In this document: positions 1-10,326 of the stretch, piece by piece
Numbering within the stretch: the stretch's first letter is position 1
Layout of the letters: each line of letters begins with the position of its first letter
Source: Amanita rubescens
Lineage: Eukaryota; Basidiomycota; Agaricomycetes; Agaricales; Amanitaceae
DNA length: 64,000 bases
Assembly: GCA_015039365.1 (NCBI GenBank)
Contig: WION01000084.1
Coordinates: 62,001-126,000 of the forward strand
Direction of reading: 5' to 3'
Notes under the pieces: generated by a model
Told to the model about the DNA's origin: nothing
What the model saw: only the letters and a program-made list of their open reading frames with translations
Databases searched by the model: none
Translations under genes and position numbers: made by a program

Positions 1-700
1 ATAACTGGCATGTTAGACTTGCACATGTTGTGGAAGGGAGTGTTGCATTTACACATATGGACTTGTATCATGTCTCATCTAGGCACTTCCACAACTGGTA
101 TGTTAGGCTTGCACATGTTATGTATTAAAGTGTTTTATTTATACACATGTAACATCGCATAGTGGAAGATGGCCTACCCACTTGCTACCCTAGTTGTTCT
201 GGTTAGACTTGCACATGTTGTGCCAAGAAGTGTTGCATTATACATAAGTAGTGTTGCATTATACACATATACTTATGAAATGTCACATCTGAACATTTCC
301 ATAATTGGCATGTTAGGCTTGCACATGTTGTGGAAGGAAGTGTTGCATTTATACACATACACTTATGAAATGTCAAATCTGAACATTTCCATAACTGGCA
401 TGTTAGACTTGCACATGTTGTGGAAGGAAGTGTTGCATTTATACACATATACTTATGAAATGTCAAATCCGAACATTTCCATAACTGGCATGTTAGGCTT
501 GCACATGTTGTAGAAGGAAGTGTTGCATTTATACACATATACTTATGAAATGTCAAATCTGAACATTTCCATAACTGGCATGTTAGGCTTGCACATGTTG
601 TGGAAGGAAGTGTTGCATTTACACATATGGACTTGTAACATGTCTCATACAGGCACTTCCGCGACTGGTATGTTAGGCTTGCACATGTTATGCATTAAAA
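1..700. repeat. 90-bp minisatellite, about eight copies
   Basis: A unit of 90 bp is repeated head to tail. Its landmark gcacatgtt(g/a) starts at 21, 111, 211, 321, 411, 501, 591 and 681; the two longer steps (100 and 110 bp) come from small insertions, including a local duplication of gtgttgcattata near 230-262. The array is cut by the left window edge. Because 90 is divisible by three and the unit lacks stops in some frames, both strands show open frames with a 30-residue periodicity. I read these as a by-product of the repeat and not as genes. Confidence 0.93.
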
Positions 701-935
701 ATGAAGATGCGACTGCAGAAACAAGAAAAATCCACTCGCTTTGGCTTTGGAGCACTGGCTTTGCTACCCTAGTCGCTCGGCAACCAGAACGAGGTAGTAG
801 CGAAGCTCTGGCATCCTTTACCGAAGGAGGGATGTGGTGGGCTGGCAAGTAGGGAGAAAAGGAAAAGAAATACAAAAAGGAGCATCACTGCAGGTAAATG
901 CGGGAAAAGGGTAGCGACAGTGGGCAATGGATTGT

Positions 936-1142
936 GGGAGATGAAATAACAAGGCCTAAGCAACAGGAATCTCCCCAGTGTTAGCAGCCTTCACACGAAG
1001 GTCATTACTCGCTAAACACTCTAGATTGGCGAAGTGACACTGCGATGGGGAGATGAAATAACAAGGCCTAAGCAACAGGACTCTCCTCAGTGTTATCAGC
1101 CTTCTCGCGAGGGTCGTTACTCGCTAAGCACAGTTAGATCGA
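936..1142. repeat. 112-bp tandem duplication
   Basis: Two head-to-tail copies, 936-1047 and 1048-about 1142, each opening with gggagatgaaataacaagg and continuing through cactcgctaa-like sequence. They differ at roughly a dozen positions. The block sits between the 90-bp array and the next repeat family. No gene is seen here. Confidence 0.85.
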
Positions 1143-1149
1143 CAAAACA

Positions 1150-2600
1150 CTACTGAAAATGTCGCAACGAGTGCAAGGGTGTGTCATTAGTTGGGAAAAC
1201 AAGGGAAAACAAGGTATGGGCGGCATACCCTTCGATATTGAGGTGGTGGGAGTTGCTGCGCAGGCGCGGGATTAGTTGGGAAACAAACAGCCGCACCATG
1301 GGTGCGACATTGCAGTAGCAGAGAGGCATGGGAGCCACACACCAGATGTAGCGGTAGGGTCATCGTTAGTTAAACCAAAAGGAGCAACAAAGGGACAGGC
1401 GACGTACCTTGCCGTGCCTGACGATGGTTGCTGTGCAGGTGTGGGAGCCGCATAGTGGCTCAGCGAATGCAGGGGCAGGCAAAGAGAAAAAACAAAAGGA
1501 TGGGCAATAGTGCCCATCATTGAGGTGCGGAGGTTGCTGCGCGGGTGCAGGAGTCGCATGGCGACGCAGCGAATGCAAGGCAGGGTCGCGGGGCAGGGTC
1601 ATTAGTTGAAGGGAAAAACAAAGGGCGAGCGACATACCTTTTAATGCCAAAATTGTTGTGGATGTTGTCTTGCAGGCCTGGGAATCACAAAGTGTGCAGC
1701 AAATGTGGGGGCAGGGCCATTAGTTAAAGGAAAAGAAAAGAAAGTTCGGGCAACATACCAACTGACAAGTGACGAGAGCCGTCGCTGCATGCGATTGAAA
1801 GAGCAGAGGTGATGGTGGGGGTTGATGTGCAGATGCGAGAGTCGCAGAGGCATAGCGAATGCAGGAGCTGGGTTGAGGGTTGTTAGTTAGAAAGAAAGAA
1901 AAGAAAGCGAAGGTATGGGCATCATACCTTCGGTGCCGATGCGACCGCGGGGACAGTTGACATGGCATTGGCACGTGGAAGAAGTCGTGCAGGGGAGTAA
2001 TGAAGAAGGATCGCGTGGAGGCGCGGCGAGTCGGTGCGCCGAATGCAGGGTTGTGGGGCAGAGTCATTAGTTAGACAAAAGGAAAAATAAAGGGGCGGGC
2101 GACATACCTTTGGTGCCTGCCGTTGCGATGGTGGAGGTTACTGCGCGGGTGTGGAAGCGAGGGGCAGGATCGTTAGTTAGCCAAAAAGGAAAAATAAAGG
2201 GACAGGCGACGTACCTTGCGATGCCTGACGATGGTTGCTGCACAGGTGTGGGAGTGCGCAGGTGTGGGAGTCGCATGGCGACGTAGCGAATGGGTCGTTA
2301 GTTAAAGGGAAAAACAAAGGGACGAGCGACATACCTTTTAATTGTGGTGGAGGTTGTCGCACAGGTCTGGGAATCGCAAAGTGTGCAGCGAATGTGGGGG
2401 CAGGGCCATTAGTTAAAAGAAAAGAAAAGAAAGTTCGGGCAACATACCAATTTGCCACATAAATCCATCGACGACATCGGCGATTCCAACTGTCATTCGA
2501 CATTGAAGTGGCAGAGGTCGCTGCGTGGTAGCATGGAAATGAGAGTCGCGCGGTGCGACGAGTACAGGAGCTGGGTTGAGGGTCATTAGTTAGAAAAAAA
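1150..2600. repeat. degenerate repeat field
   Basis: Diverged units recur every 90-230 bp. Each has the order: gttagtt/cattagtt, purine-rich aaaggaaaaacaaaggg, gcgacatacctt, then a GC-rich stretch ending in a cgaatgcaggg-like motif. gttagtt/cattagtt cores lie near 1182, 1269, 1360, 1589, 1710, 1878, 2065, 2171, 2288, 2407 and 2582. Read on the minus strand, each acatacctt is AAGGTATGT, a perfect 5' splice-site consensus, so a spliced minus-strand transcript is conceivable. The open frames are low-complexity (His, Pro, Thr, Ser rich) and I do not call them genes. Confidence 0.75.
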
Positions 2601-2639
2601 GAAATGTATGGGCGACATACCTTGATGAGGTGGTGCGAG

Positions 2640-3420
2640 AAAGGGCTGGTGGCACAGCGCGCATCGGTGAGGGGTGGTGATGCAGTTGTGGTACATTCGG
2701 CGTAGGCATTCGTTGGATGACGTGGCATGGGCGGAAGTTGGGCAGCGTACGTTGGTGAGGTCGGGCAGGGTTGTTGGCATGGGCTTGTGTCCGTTGGCGG
2801 TGCAGGGGAGGGTTGGTGTCGCGGGGCATGTTGGCGAAGGGTGGTGGCGCGGTACGAGCTGCGAATGATGAGAAACCGATTGAAAAGAGAAAAGAAAAAC
2901 GTACCGCCGAGGTACACCCCTGCGGCCAATCCCTGGGGAAGTTTGATGACGTGGCATGGGGGGAAGTTGGGCGGCGTACGTTGGTGAGGTCGGGCAGGGT
3001 TGGTGGCATAGGCTTGTGTCCGTTGGTGGTGCAGGGAAGGGTTGATGTCGCAGGGCAAGTTGGTGAAGGGTGGTGTGGTACGAGCTGCGAACGATGAGAA
3101 AACGATGGAAAAGAAAAAAAGAGAAACGTACCGTTGAGGTACATTCCCACAGCCAGTGCTTGGGATGTTTGATGACGTGGCAAAGGGAGAACTTCAAGTT
3201 GGTGGTGAGGTATGTGTTGATGAGGTCGGGCAGGGTTGGTGGCATGGGCTCGCTGGTGAAGGGTGTTGGTATGGCATGAAACGATAATGATTAAAAAACG
3301 AAAGAAAAGACGAAAGGAAAACGTACCGTTGTGGTACATTTCAGTGGCTGGTGCCAAGAACACTCGATAACGTGGCATGGGGAAAGGTTGGTGATGCGGC
3401 GCGTGTTGGTGGTGCAGTGC
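2640..3420. repeat. ~229-bp tandem repeat, four copies
   Basis: The landmark gacgtggca(t/a)(g/a)gg occurs at about 2718, 2947, 3175 and 3370, giving steps of 229, 228 and 195 bp. Each unit also contains ggtgaggtcgggcagggttg, a tacgagctgcgaa segment, a purine-rich aagagaaaagaaaaacgtacc and aggtaca. The high GC and lack of stops produce several long overlapping frames on both strands, rejected as repeat artefacts. 3420-3662 holds no recognised feature beyond the likely promoter of the gene at 3663. Confidence 0.82.
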
Positions 3421-3662
3421 AGGTTGGAGGCGCGTGGTGTGGCACGAAGTGAGGAGGTGGGAGTTGTTCACAGGATGACGTCCACGGTGACGGTGACGAG
3501 TAGCGTGAACACCTTTGACCTTAGGGCAGAATTGTGCAGTAGCAGATATGTCTGAGTTATTTTTGGAGAAGAAACCGATATCGCCATCCATCTTGGCCAC
3601 AGATACGCGAGTCAGGCTGCCTCCACACTACTACTCCACTACTACTGTCATCCTCTAGCATC

Positions 3663-5312
3663 ATGTCGACCACTAGCAATAGTAAACCAACAAAGCAAGC
3701 CGACTATTGGGCCATGCTTGCATCGAACCTATCTACCGATCCCAGGCTTCTCTATCTCATTAGATCTGCTGTCCGAGATGACAACATTGCTGCTGCATCT
3801 GACTATCTCCGATTTCACCTAAAAAGTTTTGGTGCCCCTCCCGACATGACCAACAACCACAATCTTCTTGGAGCCTTTGGCTCCTTCTGTAATCGCAATC
3901 GCGATAAGATGCCTGTTCTCGAGGATGGAATAATGGCTGCATGGGAGCATCGTCGCAAGGAAAAGGATGACCTCGATATGGCCCACAAGCATCTTGTTGT
4001 TGAGCTTGGCCTCAACTGGAAGGCAGAAAAGCAACAATACACTCGGGATTTGCACCTTGAGGGCATCAAGGTTGTTGAACTCCCAAAACTCAAGATCCCT
4101 TATCCTCCAAAGAGTGAGTCGTAGTATTATTGCCTGCAATTAAATTGCAATTAAATGAAATAAAATTTATCAGACCATTGGGTTGTCGAATCTAAGGATA
4201 TTGGGGATCTCTGGTTCGATTACATCTACAACCGAGATCAGCCTGATCCTCGCTTGAAGCGACACCCCTTCCATCAGCTTGACCCTGCCAAGATCACCCT
4301 TTATGTTGACCCTGACACCAATATCATTGTTAAGGACAAGAAGACGAAGGAGATTGTTCTGGTTGTCATGCGCAATGCCTGCAGGGACAAAGGGGCTGTG
4401 CTGTGGGTTGATGCAACAGTAACTGATGCAACAAAGCTTAAGAAGTCGATCAGGGTGAGTAAGCTGATTAGCTTTAGGCTGTACCTTTTTTCTAACCAAA
4501 TTTAGTTAGAGGACCCTGGATCGCTGGTCCAGATCGGTTATTCTGCAGGGTCTCGGAGCAAGCCTTCATTCAACTGGGTCCGAAATGTTCGTTCCACTAA
4601 GACTGACGCGCGCGACCTTGACCAGAGGACATGTTCGGCCTTCGCTTTCTTCTGGAACCTTTGTCGTGGTTGGCTCCCTCCTCAAATCATTGTTGACATT
4701 GATCGGTGGATCACCAAAAGTGGGCTACCTGCCATGAATGCAACTCGCCAACTGGGTAGTCACAAGGGGTCATATAATCTTATAGTTAATGGCATTCCCT
4801 TTACATTCTCTGATGTCCACCTTGCCCCTCCAGCTGGTGTTATGGCTCGCAATTATGCAAGGTGAGTGGTAATTGCCCCCTAACCTTTTTTGAACAAATG
4901 ATGAAGACATGAAATTGACAGGGCTATACATCGCGAGTCGCAGCCCCATGATTATGCAATCTCATGGACTACCTCTCGGAACAAAGGTCAAGAGTATGGT
5001 GGTTGCTTCTACCTTGCTCAGTATGGTATCCAAGTTGCACCAGCTGCAAATACCATCATTGCCTGGAGAAATCGCGATGCCCATGGCACAGGTCTTCAGA
5101 AGGTTGACCCTAGCTTTGTCAACAATGATGATGACCCAAATTATTTCCACCAAGCTGGTCTAGCCTTTGTCACTCCTAACCGATTACAGAAGGCTTGGGA
5201 TGATTGTTTGAAGGGGATTACCGATGAGAGTAGGGTGTGGGAAGTTATTCAGGAAGGGGATGATGAAGCTGAAATTGAATACAACTGGGATGATGACGAG
5301 GATGAGGCTTGA
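3663..5312 (+). CDS. DSBH-like protein next to Crypton recombinase
   Basis: Four exons, 3663-4113, 4174-4454, 4506-4861 and 4922-5312, joined by short GT-AG introns (60, 51 and 60 bp, all with GTGAGT donors), give 492 aa. The start is the first ATG of the long frame. The N-terminal third is hydrophilic with no recognised domain. The C-terminal part resembles a double-stranded beta-helix: HRE at residues 366-368, a Gly-Gly strand with YGGCFYL near 388-394, and DAHGT with His417 after a hydrophobic TIIAW strand. An HxE...H triad of this spacing would fit a 2-oxoglutarate/Fe(II) dioxygenase of the fungal TET/JBP-like kind, but the usual downstream Arg is not obvious. The tail is very acidic (DDDEDEA). 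Gene model fairly sure; oxygenase role only suggested. Confidence 0.7.
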
Positions 5313-5628
5313 TAATTCGGATTACTACATTTTGCCATGTATATCGCTCTAGCCATAAACAGGTCTTATTAGCAGCTAGTAGTGTGTGGTTTCAAGTCCT
5401 GGGATGAATGTGATGCAGATCGATGGAAGTGTTTCTTTTTAACAAATGTCTGAATCACTCATGTCATGGCAAGTGTCTGGTTGTAACACATGCCTAAATT
5501 ACTTAAATTTAGCCTTAAATCTTGACTAACTATGTAACATAGCAACCCAGGAACTGACATAGTCAATCACATATTACATGTAGATTTAAGATAGGTTTGT
5601 GACATGTTCAAACAAGGAACTTTCTTGC

Positions 5629-5822
5629 ATGTGTGCATGAATGACATAAGGTGACATGTGTAAGGAAATTACACTTTCTCATCGAATGTGTGCATGGATG
5701 ACATAAGGTGACATGTGCAAGGAAATTACACTTTCTAATCGAATGTGTGCATGAATGACATAAGGTGACATGTGTAAGGAAATTACACTTTCCGGTGGAA
5801 TGTGTGCAAACAAGGCACTTTC
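5629..5822. repeat. 57-bp tandem repeat, three copies plus a part
   Basis: Units start with tgtgtgcat(g/a) at about 5629, 5686 and 5743 and a partial fourth at 5800. Each contains gacataaggtgacatgtg and aaggaaattacactttc. The array lies between the convergent 3' ends of the two Crypton-region genes. There are no spacers, so it is not a CRISPR array. The rest of 5313-5936 shows no gene. Confidence 0.9.
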
Positions 5823-5936
5823 CTAGCATATGTACAATAAGGACAAGTTGCGACATGTGCCAACACAAGACAAGTTCTGTTAACATGTTTAATAACAACA
5901 TGTTGTAACATACTAGTAATAAATGATTTAAGCTAA

Positions 5937-8170
5937 CTATTGTTTGTGACTCGTCCGATTCCGACTTTTGGCTTCCCCCCTCTCTTTTCTTGCCTCCCTG
6001 ACTGCCTTGAGTAATTTGGTGTACTGGTGTCGCATGCCTGGGAACTTGGCCTCAAACAGGTTAAAGTCACATTGGCACTCAATCGCAAACTCCTCCCAAA
6101 TGAATCGAATGTTACTCAATTTCACTGCCTCCGACTGATAGTCTGATGGGTCAAACAAATCAGCCCATTGCTTCAATGGTACCACCAGCCCCTTATCAGG
6201 AGCCCCATTTTCCCAGTATGCCAGCACATCGTCAAGAGATGTAGTTCGGGGTATGCGAGATGGCCGAGGCGAGTGTTCAACAGGTGCCGACAAGACTGTT
6301 GCGAGTACCTCGCCCTCATCATCCGACTGTCCAGGCACATGACAACTGGTTGATATCGCTGGTTAGGCTGTGTTGAGCTGGGTATAATGTGGTGGTAGAC
6401 GACTCAGAAACATACGAGTTGGAGGCTGTTGTGTTGCTATGACAGGAGTCACACCCAGGGGACTTGGCGAATGCCTTGGTAGTATCGGAGTACTGGCATA
6501 TACATGGAAGAGGCCCTCAAATTTCTGAATGATGCCCTCACCAAAGGTAAAGAGGTCTTTCTTTGTAGGTGTCGCTGAAGGGTCTGGTACACCCATGAAG
6601 GACTCATGTCGCTCAGAGGCTCTGTCGTCCATCATGATGTCACTAAAGCCTTCTTCATATGCAGTCAATTCTTCGAGGAGGTATCGCATGATGGTGTTTA
6701 CCTGTCGCATTATTGAGTACTAATCGATCAGGCAGAGGATGGCAAAGGTTTACATTATCGCCTGATGACCAACCCCCCCACCATTTGACAGCCTTCAAGC
6801 TCCATTTCTTTGGAGCATACATGAAGCGATACTGAGCCCCACCTCGCCGAAAACAATGAGTTGTGAATTTCCCATTTCTTCCCTGCATCACACCTGATTT
6901 CTTAACGATGTCATCCATGATGGTCTCAAAGCCTGATCGGCTTGTTGGTACACCAAACTTGATTTGCCCTGTTGAAGCGATGGCTGGGAAGACAAGATCA
7001 CCCACTCCCAAGGACCGAGCGATGAGGCCCTGCTGGTATGATACCCAATTGAGCAGATGGGTATAACAGTCGATTTCGGGCTCAGATGTACTTTGAGGGA
7101 TGAAATAGGTCTGGGCTGGCGAAGTTCCATCATGTGAGATTGGATATCACTTCGCACATGTCAAAGGCACTGGTACCTTTGTTTGGGTCCTTATTAGTTT
7201 TTCGAAAAACAAGCTGGAATTCATGGTAGAGTCTCCCAGTGGCCGATTGCTGGCATAGCTTAACATTACCGAATTGGAGGTTGATGAGTTCTTCATTCCT
7301 GGGTGTATATTAGGTCAATTAAGCTAGCGAAAACTCGAAGCAAGCTAACCTTGTCCAAAGTGCAAAAGCTGTTGTAGCGAAGGCCTTGAAGTATAGTCGC
7401 CGAGTGACTGAAACATTATCGCTACCATCTTTCCCATCCAGATAGTCCATAATGACCTTCAAATCTTTTGGGAACATTGGAAGGGCCTGAGTTACAGTCC
7501 CTGTCCTGTTATCCCGATTCTTCAGTGACTCATAATAAGTCTTGAAGTCGGACTGGAAGACTGGATTCCCTTCCCAGGCCTTTGTATGAGAATTATATCG
7601 CCAAACATCACCTTGACACCCAAGAACCCTGTCCAGCAGAGAAAACAATGTGGGGGATGGAAGCAAGTGAAAGGCTGAGGCTCACCTCTCAAAATAGTCC
7701 TTAAAGGCTGATCGCAAGCCCTCAGCTGTCGCAAAGGTGCAACCCTGGTGCTCACATTTATAGGCAGTGAGCAGCCTCAGAGCAACAGGGGTGTGATCAC
7801 TGATGGTATTGAAGGCTTGGGCAAGGTGTACCCTGGTACTTCCTTCTTCTGGGTCGTCGCCTGTTCGGTCCTCCGAAGTCACCAATTCGGAGTCGTCCGA
7901 ATCAGTTCGGTCCTCAATCGCCCAATCGCCCAGCCACTGTTTACCATGCTTCACATAGTTAGCATAACCATTCTTGGTCCTCTTGGACTTGTACCACTCA
8001 TCTGTGGTCTCTCGGCTCTGATCCAGAAGCTGTGCAACCGAGGGAGCAGGTATGGGCTCAACCTGAATAGAAGTCCCTTGTGACTTGCGACTACGACTCT
8101 TCTTTGGTGATGGTGAGGGAGTTGTGTAAGGAACAGTGGCAGTGGTGGACTTTTTCGGTGTGCGAGGCAT
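5937..8170 (-). CDS. Crypton tyrosine recombinase with GCR1_C-like domain
   Basis: Six exons on the minus strand (8170-7686, 7628-7350, 7298-7177, 7115-6754, 6701-6416, 6358-5937) give 651 aa; every join keeps frame. The basic N-terminus (PKKSRSRK) suits nuclear import. The catalytic domain shows the family residues in order: box I Arg255 in TRNEELINL, HxxR as His382-Cys-Phe-Arg385 in THCFRRGG, the WWGGW block around 407-411, and Tyr423 in MRYLLEE as the nucleophile. The last exon matches a GCR1_C-type DNA-binding module (LAYWENGAPDKG, then a basic C-terminus), the usual partner in fungal Cryptons. Such enzymes cut and rejoin a circular DNA intermediate without RNA. No stop or frameshift is seen, so it may be active. 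The last intron's acceptor (after 6359) sits very close to its branch-like CTAAC and is the least certain join. Confidence 0.88.
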
Positions 8171-8751
8171 TAGAACAACTTATACAATGAAGGGCGAGTC
8201 GCGACGAGCTCTCAGGCCAAGTGAGTCATACAATTTCCAAGTCAAATGACCAATTAAGACACTAGGTGGAAGTGTCGGTAACAAGCACATCATTCAACTT
8301 CGCACTGCGCCAGGGGCAGAGATCTGGGACAGTTCACAAGGCACATGTGGGGTTTGCACAGCTCAATCACAGTTTGTGGCGAAGCAAGTTATTTAGGCAA
8401 TTTAATCAAGTGCTTAAATTTCACACATCGGCTAGCTTAAATTTGACCAAACTATGGCCTACATATAGATGGTGGTGAAGGCGATAAACATGAACCCAAT
8501 ATTGTTTGGACAATGATCGGTTCACGGGCCGGTTCACCGACGCCGCCACATTTTGAGCCTTATGTTAAAGCTAATTAATTGTGGGGGTTGACGTAGCCTG
8601 CTAATGCAACTTGGGATTGAAAATGCCCATTAGATCCTAGCTATATGAGCACAACTCAGCAGCCCTGCTCCCCTTTATGATTATCCCCAAGCCTCTCTCC
8701 TGACGCCCACGCCGACAATGAGCACTACCAGTCTCGTCGATAGTATGTAGT
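8171..8751. other. intergenic, no gene seen
   Basis: AT-rich DNA between the Crypton recombinase start and the isochorismatase-GST stop. The likely recombinase promoter lies just after 8170. A short repeated motif, cttaaattt, occurs twice near 8413 and 8436. Nothing else is supported. Confidence 0.6.
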
Positions 8752-10110
8752 CTAGGAATACTGCTCAGTGGTATTTCTGCGACTTTGAATCTGTATAGCA
8801 CCGTGAAACAACGAGACCTTCCCTTTCCTTTGCCACCCTAATGGCTTCGCTTCGCTTTCACTCGCTTTTGCATTAATACGTTCCGCATATGCACGCAGTC
8901 CCACCCACTCATCTCCTTCGAGTGTCAAACCTCGATGCTCTAAATAGCCCAAGACCGGCCAGAGCGCACAATCCGCAACTGTAAACGCATCCCCTGCAAC
9001 ATATTTATGCTCCCGCGTGTAGGTCTCCCAAAACTTCAGCTCTCGCATGGTGCCCTCGAGGGACTCCACGATCTCCCGCTCATAAGCAGAGTGATCCTCC
9101 AAGAAGAGATACTCGAGCCCTTCACAGACGTTATGCAGGTTCTCGCTTTCCTGCACACGCTGAATGCACTTTGTATACTCCACCTTGTTTTTGGCACATG
9201 GCATGAAGGGGTTAGGGTAGTACGTCTCGAGGTACTGCAGGATGGCGATGGACTCGATGATGGTGGTCCCATCCGAATCGACGAATGTGGGCGTCTTGCA
9301 GCGCGGATTGATAGCGGCGAATGCGGGGAGGCGAGTCTCTTTCGGGTCGGTCATGACGCGGAGCCGACGAGGGTTGTACGCGATGCGTTTCTCGGCTAGG
9401 AGAAGCTGGACGCGCCATGACGGAATGGAGCCGTTGACATAGTACAATGTCGGTAGAGTAGAGTCGAAGAGAACTTCATCGAGGTCGCGATGGTGAGTGA
9501 GGGAGCCGTAGTGCGTTGAGATAGCGTCCAGCGCAGATGTGCCAGCGGTGGAGGAGGTGGGGGCGACCGCAGACTTGATTACGTTAATGGAGTATTCGTG
9601 AAAGAAGGCGTCTGTAACTGTAGCGCGAACACAGGTCGTGGCTGTTACACCCGCAAAGAATAAGGTATCGACGTTCAGAGCTTGGAGAGTTTCGTGCAGA
9701 GCTGTATCTGTGAAGCCCGAGTAGTAGGTCTTCGTTATGACCGTATCATTTGGGCGAATAAGCCGCTGGATATCTGGATGGAACTCTGCGCCTGGAGATC
9801 CAGGGTGACAGAACCGCTTCGGGCCATGATGCGAACCAGCTAGGTGGGCGCTATTTAGAGGCACATTGAGGTATTTATCACCATCTGGGCGCGTCAAATG
9901 CTTTGGAGGAAGAGGGTTATCCACAGCCTGGTATTCGGAACGAATCCAGACGATGGGAAGCTGTCGGCGCCTGAAAGAAATGACACTTGAGTGCAGATTA
10001 GGGAGAAGGTGTGGGTACGTAGTGGCAAAGTCTCCTCGAGTCTTTCCAAGGAGAAAGTCCGGATGAAGAAAGTCGTTCTGCAAATCTACGAGGATCAATG
10101 CAGGCCTCAT
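8752..10110 (-). CDS. isochorismatase-like hydrolase fused to glutathione S-transferase
   Basis: One uninterrupted frame of 452 aa. I take the start at 10110 because the isochorismatase fold begins at once with MRPALILVD; the frame is open 35 codons further upstream without similarity. Residues 1-210 are a cysteine hydrolase of the isochorismatase/nicotinamidase superfamily with the Asp9 (VDLQND), Lys127 (VITKTYYSGF) and Cys160 (GVTATTCV) triad. Residues about 221-300 are a thioredoxin-fold GST N-domain (cis-Pro loop CKTPTF, then TTIIES), and 310-410 an all-alpha GST C-domain with VAGDAFTVADCALWP. Substrates cannot be told from sequence. The fusion suggests a hydrolase coupled to glutathione conjugation or thiol transfer. 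Intron-free, unlike its neighbours. Confidence 0.9.
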   Translation of the reverse strand: MRPALILVDLQNDFLHPDFLLGKTRGDFATTYPHLLPNLHSSVISFRRRQLPIVWIRSEYQAVDNPLPPKHLTRPDGDKYLNVPLNSAHLAGSHHGPKRFCHPGSPGAEFHPDIQRLIRPNDTVITKTYYSGFTDTALHETLQALNVDTLFFAGVTATTCVRATVTDAFFHEYSINVIKSAVAPTSSTAGTSALDAISTHYGSLTHHRDLDEVLFDSTLPTLYYVNGSIPSWRVQLLLAEKRIAYNPRRLRVMTDPKETRLPAFAAINPRCKTPTFVDSDGTTIIESIAILQYLETYYPNPFMPCAKNKVEYTKCIQRVQESENLHNVCEGLEYLFLEDHSAYEREIVESLEGTMRELKFWETYTREHKYVAGDAFTVADCALWPVLGYLEHRGLTLEGDEWVGLRAYAERINAKASESEAKPLGWQRKGKVSLFHGAIQIQSRRNTTEQYS

Positions 10111-10326
10111 AATATCAAGAAATGGGAGCCTGGAGGAAGGGACGAGGTTACCGTAACGGTTGGTTGACTCGAGTGTTGATCCGTTGATTACAACAAACAG
10201 ATACAAACAAGGCAACTCCGGATCCGGGGAAGTGGCGTGCAGCAGGTTTAGAGTGGTTTTCTTGGATGCCCTGGTGTAACGTGGGGCCGTTCCATTATAT
10301 GACAGCTTTATAAATACAAAATAGAA

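Larger units (their letters stand above)
3663..8170. mobile_element. Crypton-type element, boundaries unresolved
   Basis: The span covers a tyrosine-recombinase gene of Crypton type (5937-8170, minus) and a convergent four-exon gene (3663-5312, plus), separated by about 620 bp that includes a 57-bp tandem repeat. Cryptons lack terminal inverted repeats, and I found no pair of short flanking repeats that would fix the ends, so the coordinates are only those of the coding core. Whether the plus-strand gene is cargo of the element or a neighbour is inference, based on tight convergent packing and the absence of other host genes on this side. Confidence 0.55.

Noticed and set aside
203..556. Long open frames on both strands of the 90-bp array
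   Set aside because: Their periodicity equals the repeat unit and the frames exist on both strands; no start context, introns or family match.
2177..3600. Minus-strand frames up to 336 codons
   Set aside because: Low-complexity His/Pro/Thr/Ser composition, several overlapping frames over the same repeats; explained by GC-rich repeats.
5629..5822. Possible CRISPR-like array
   Set aside because: Units are contiguous without spacers and the organism is a fungus.
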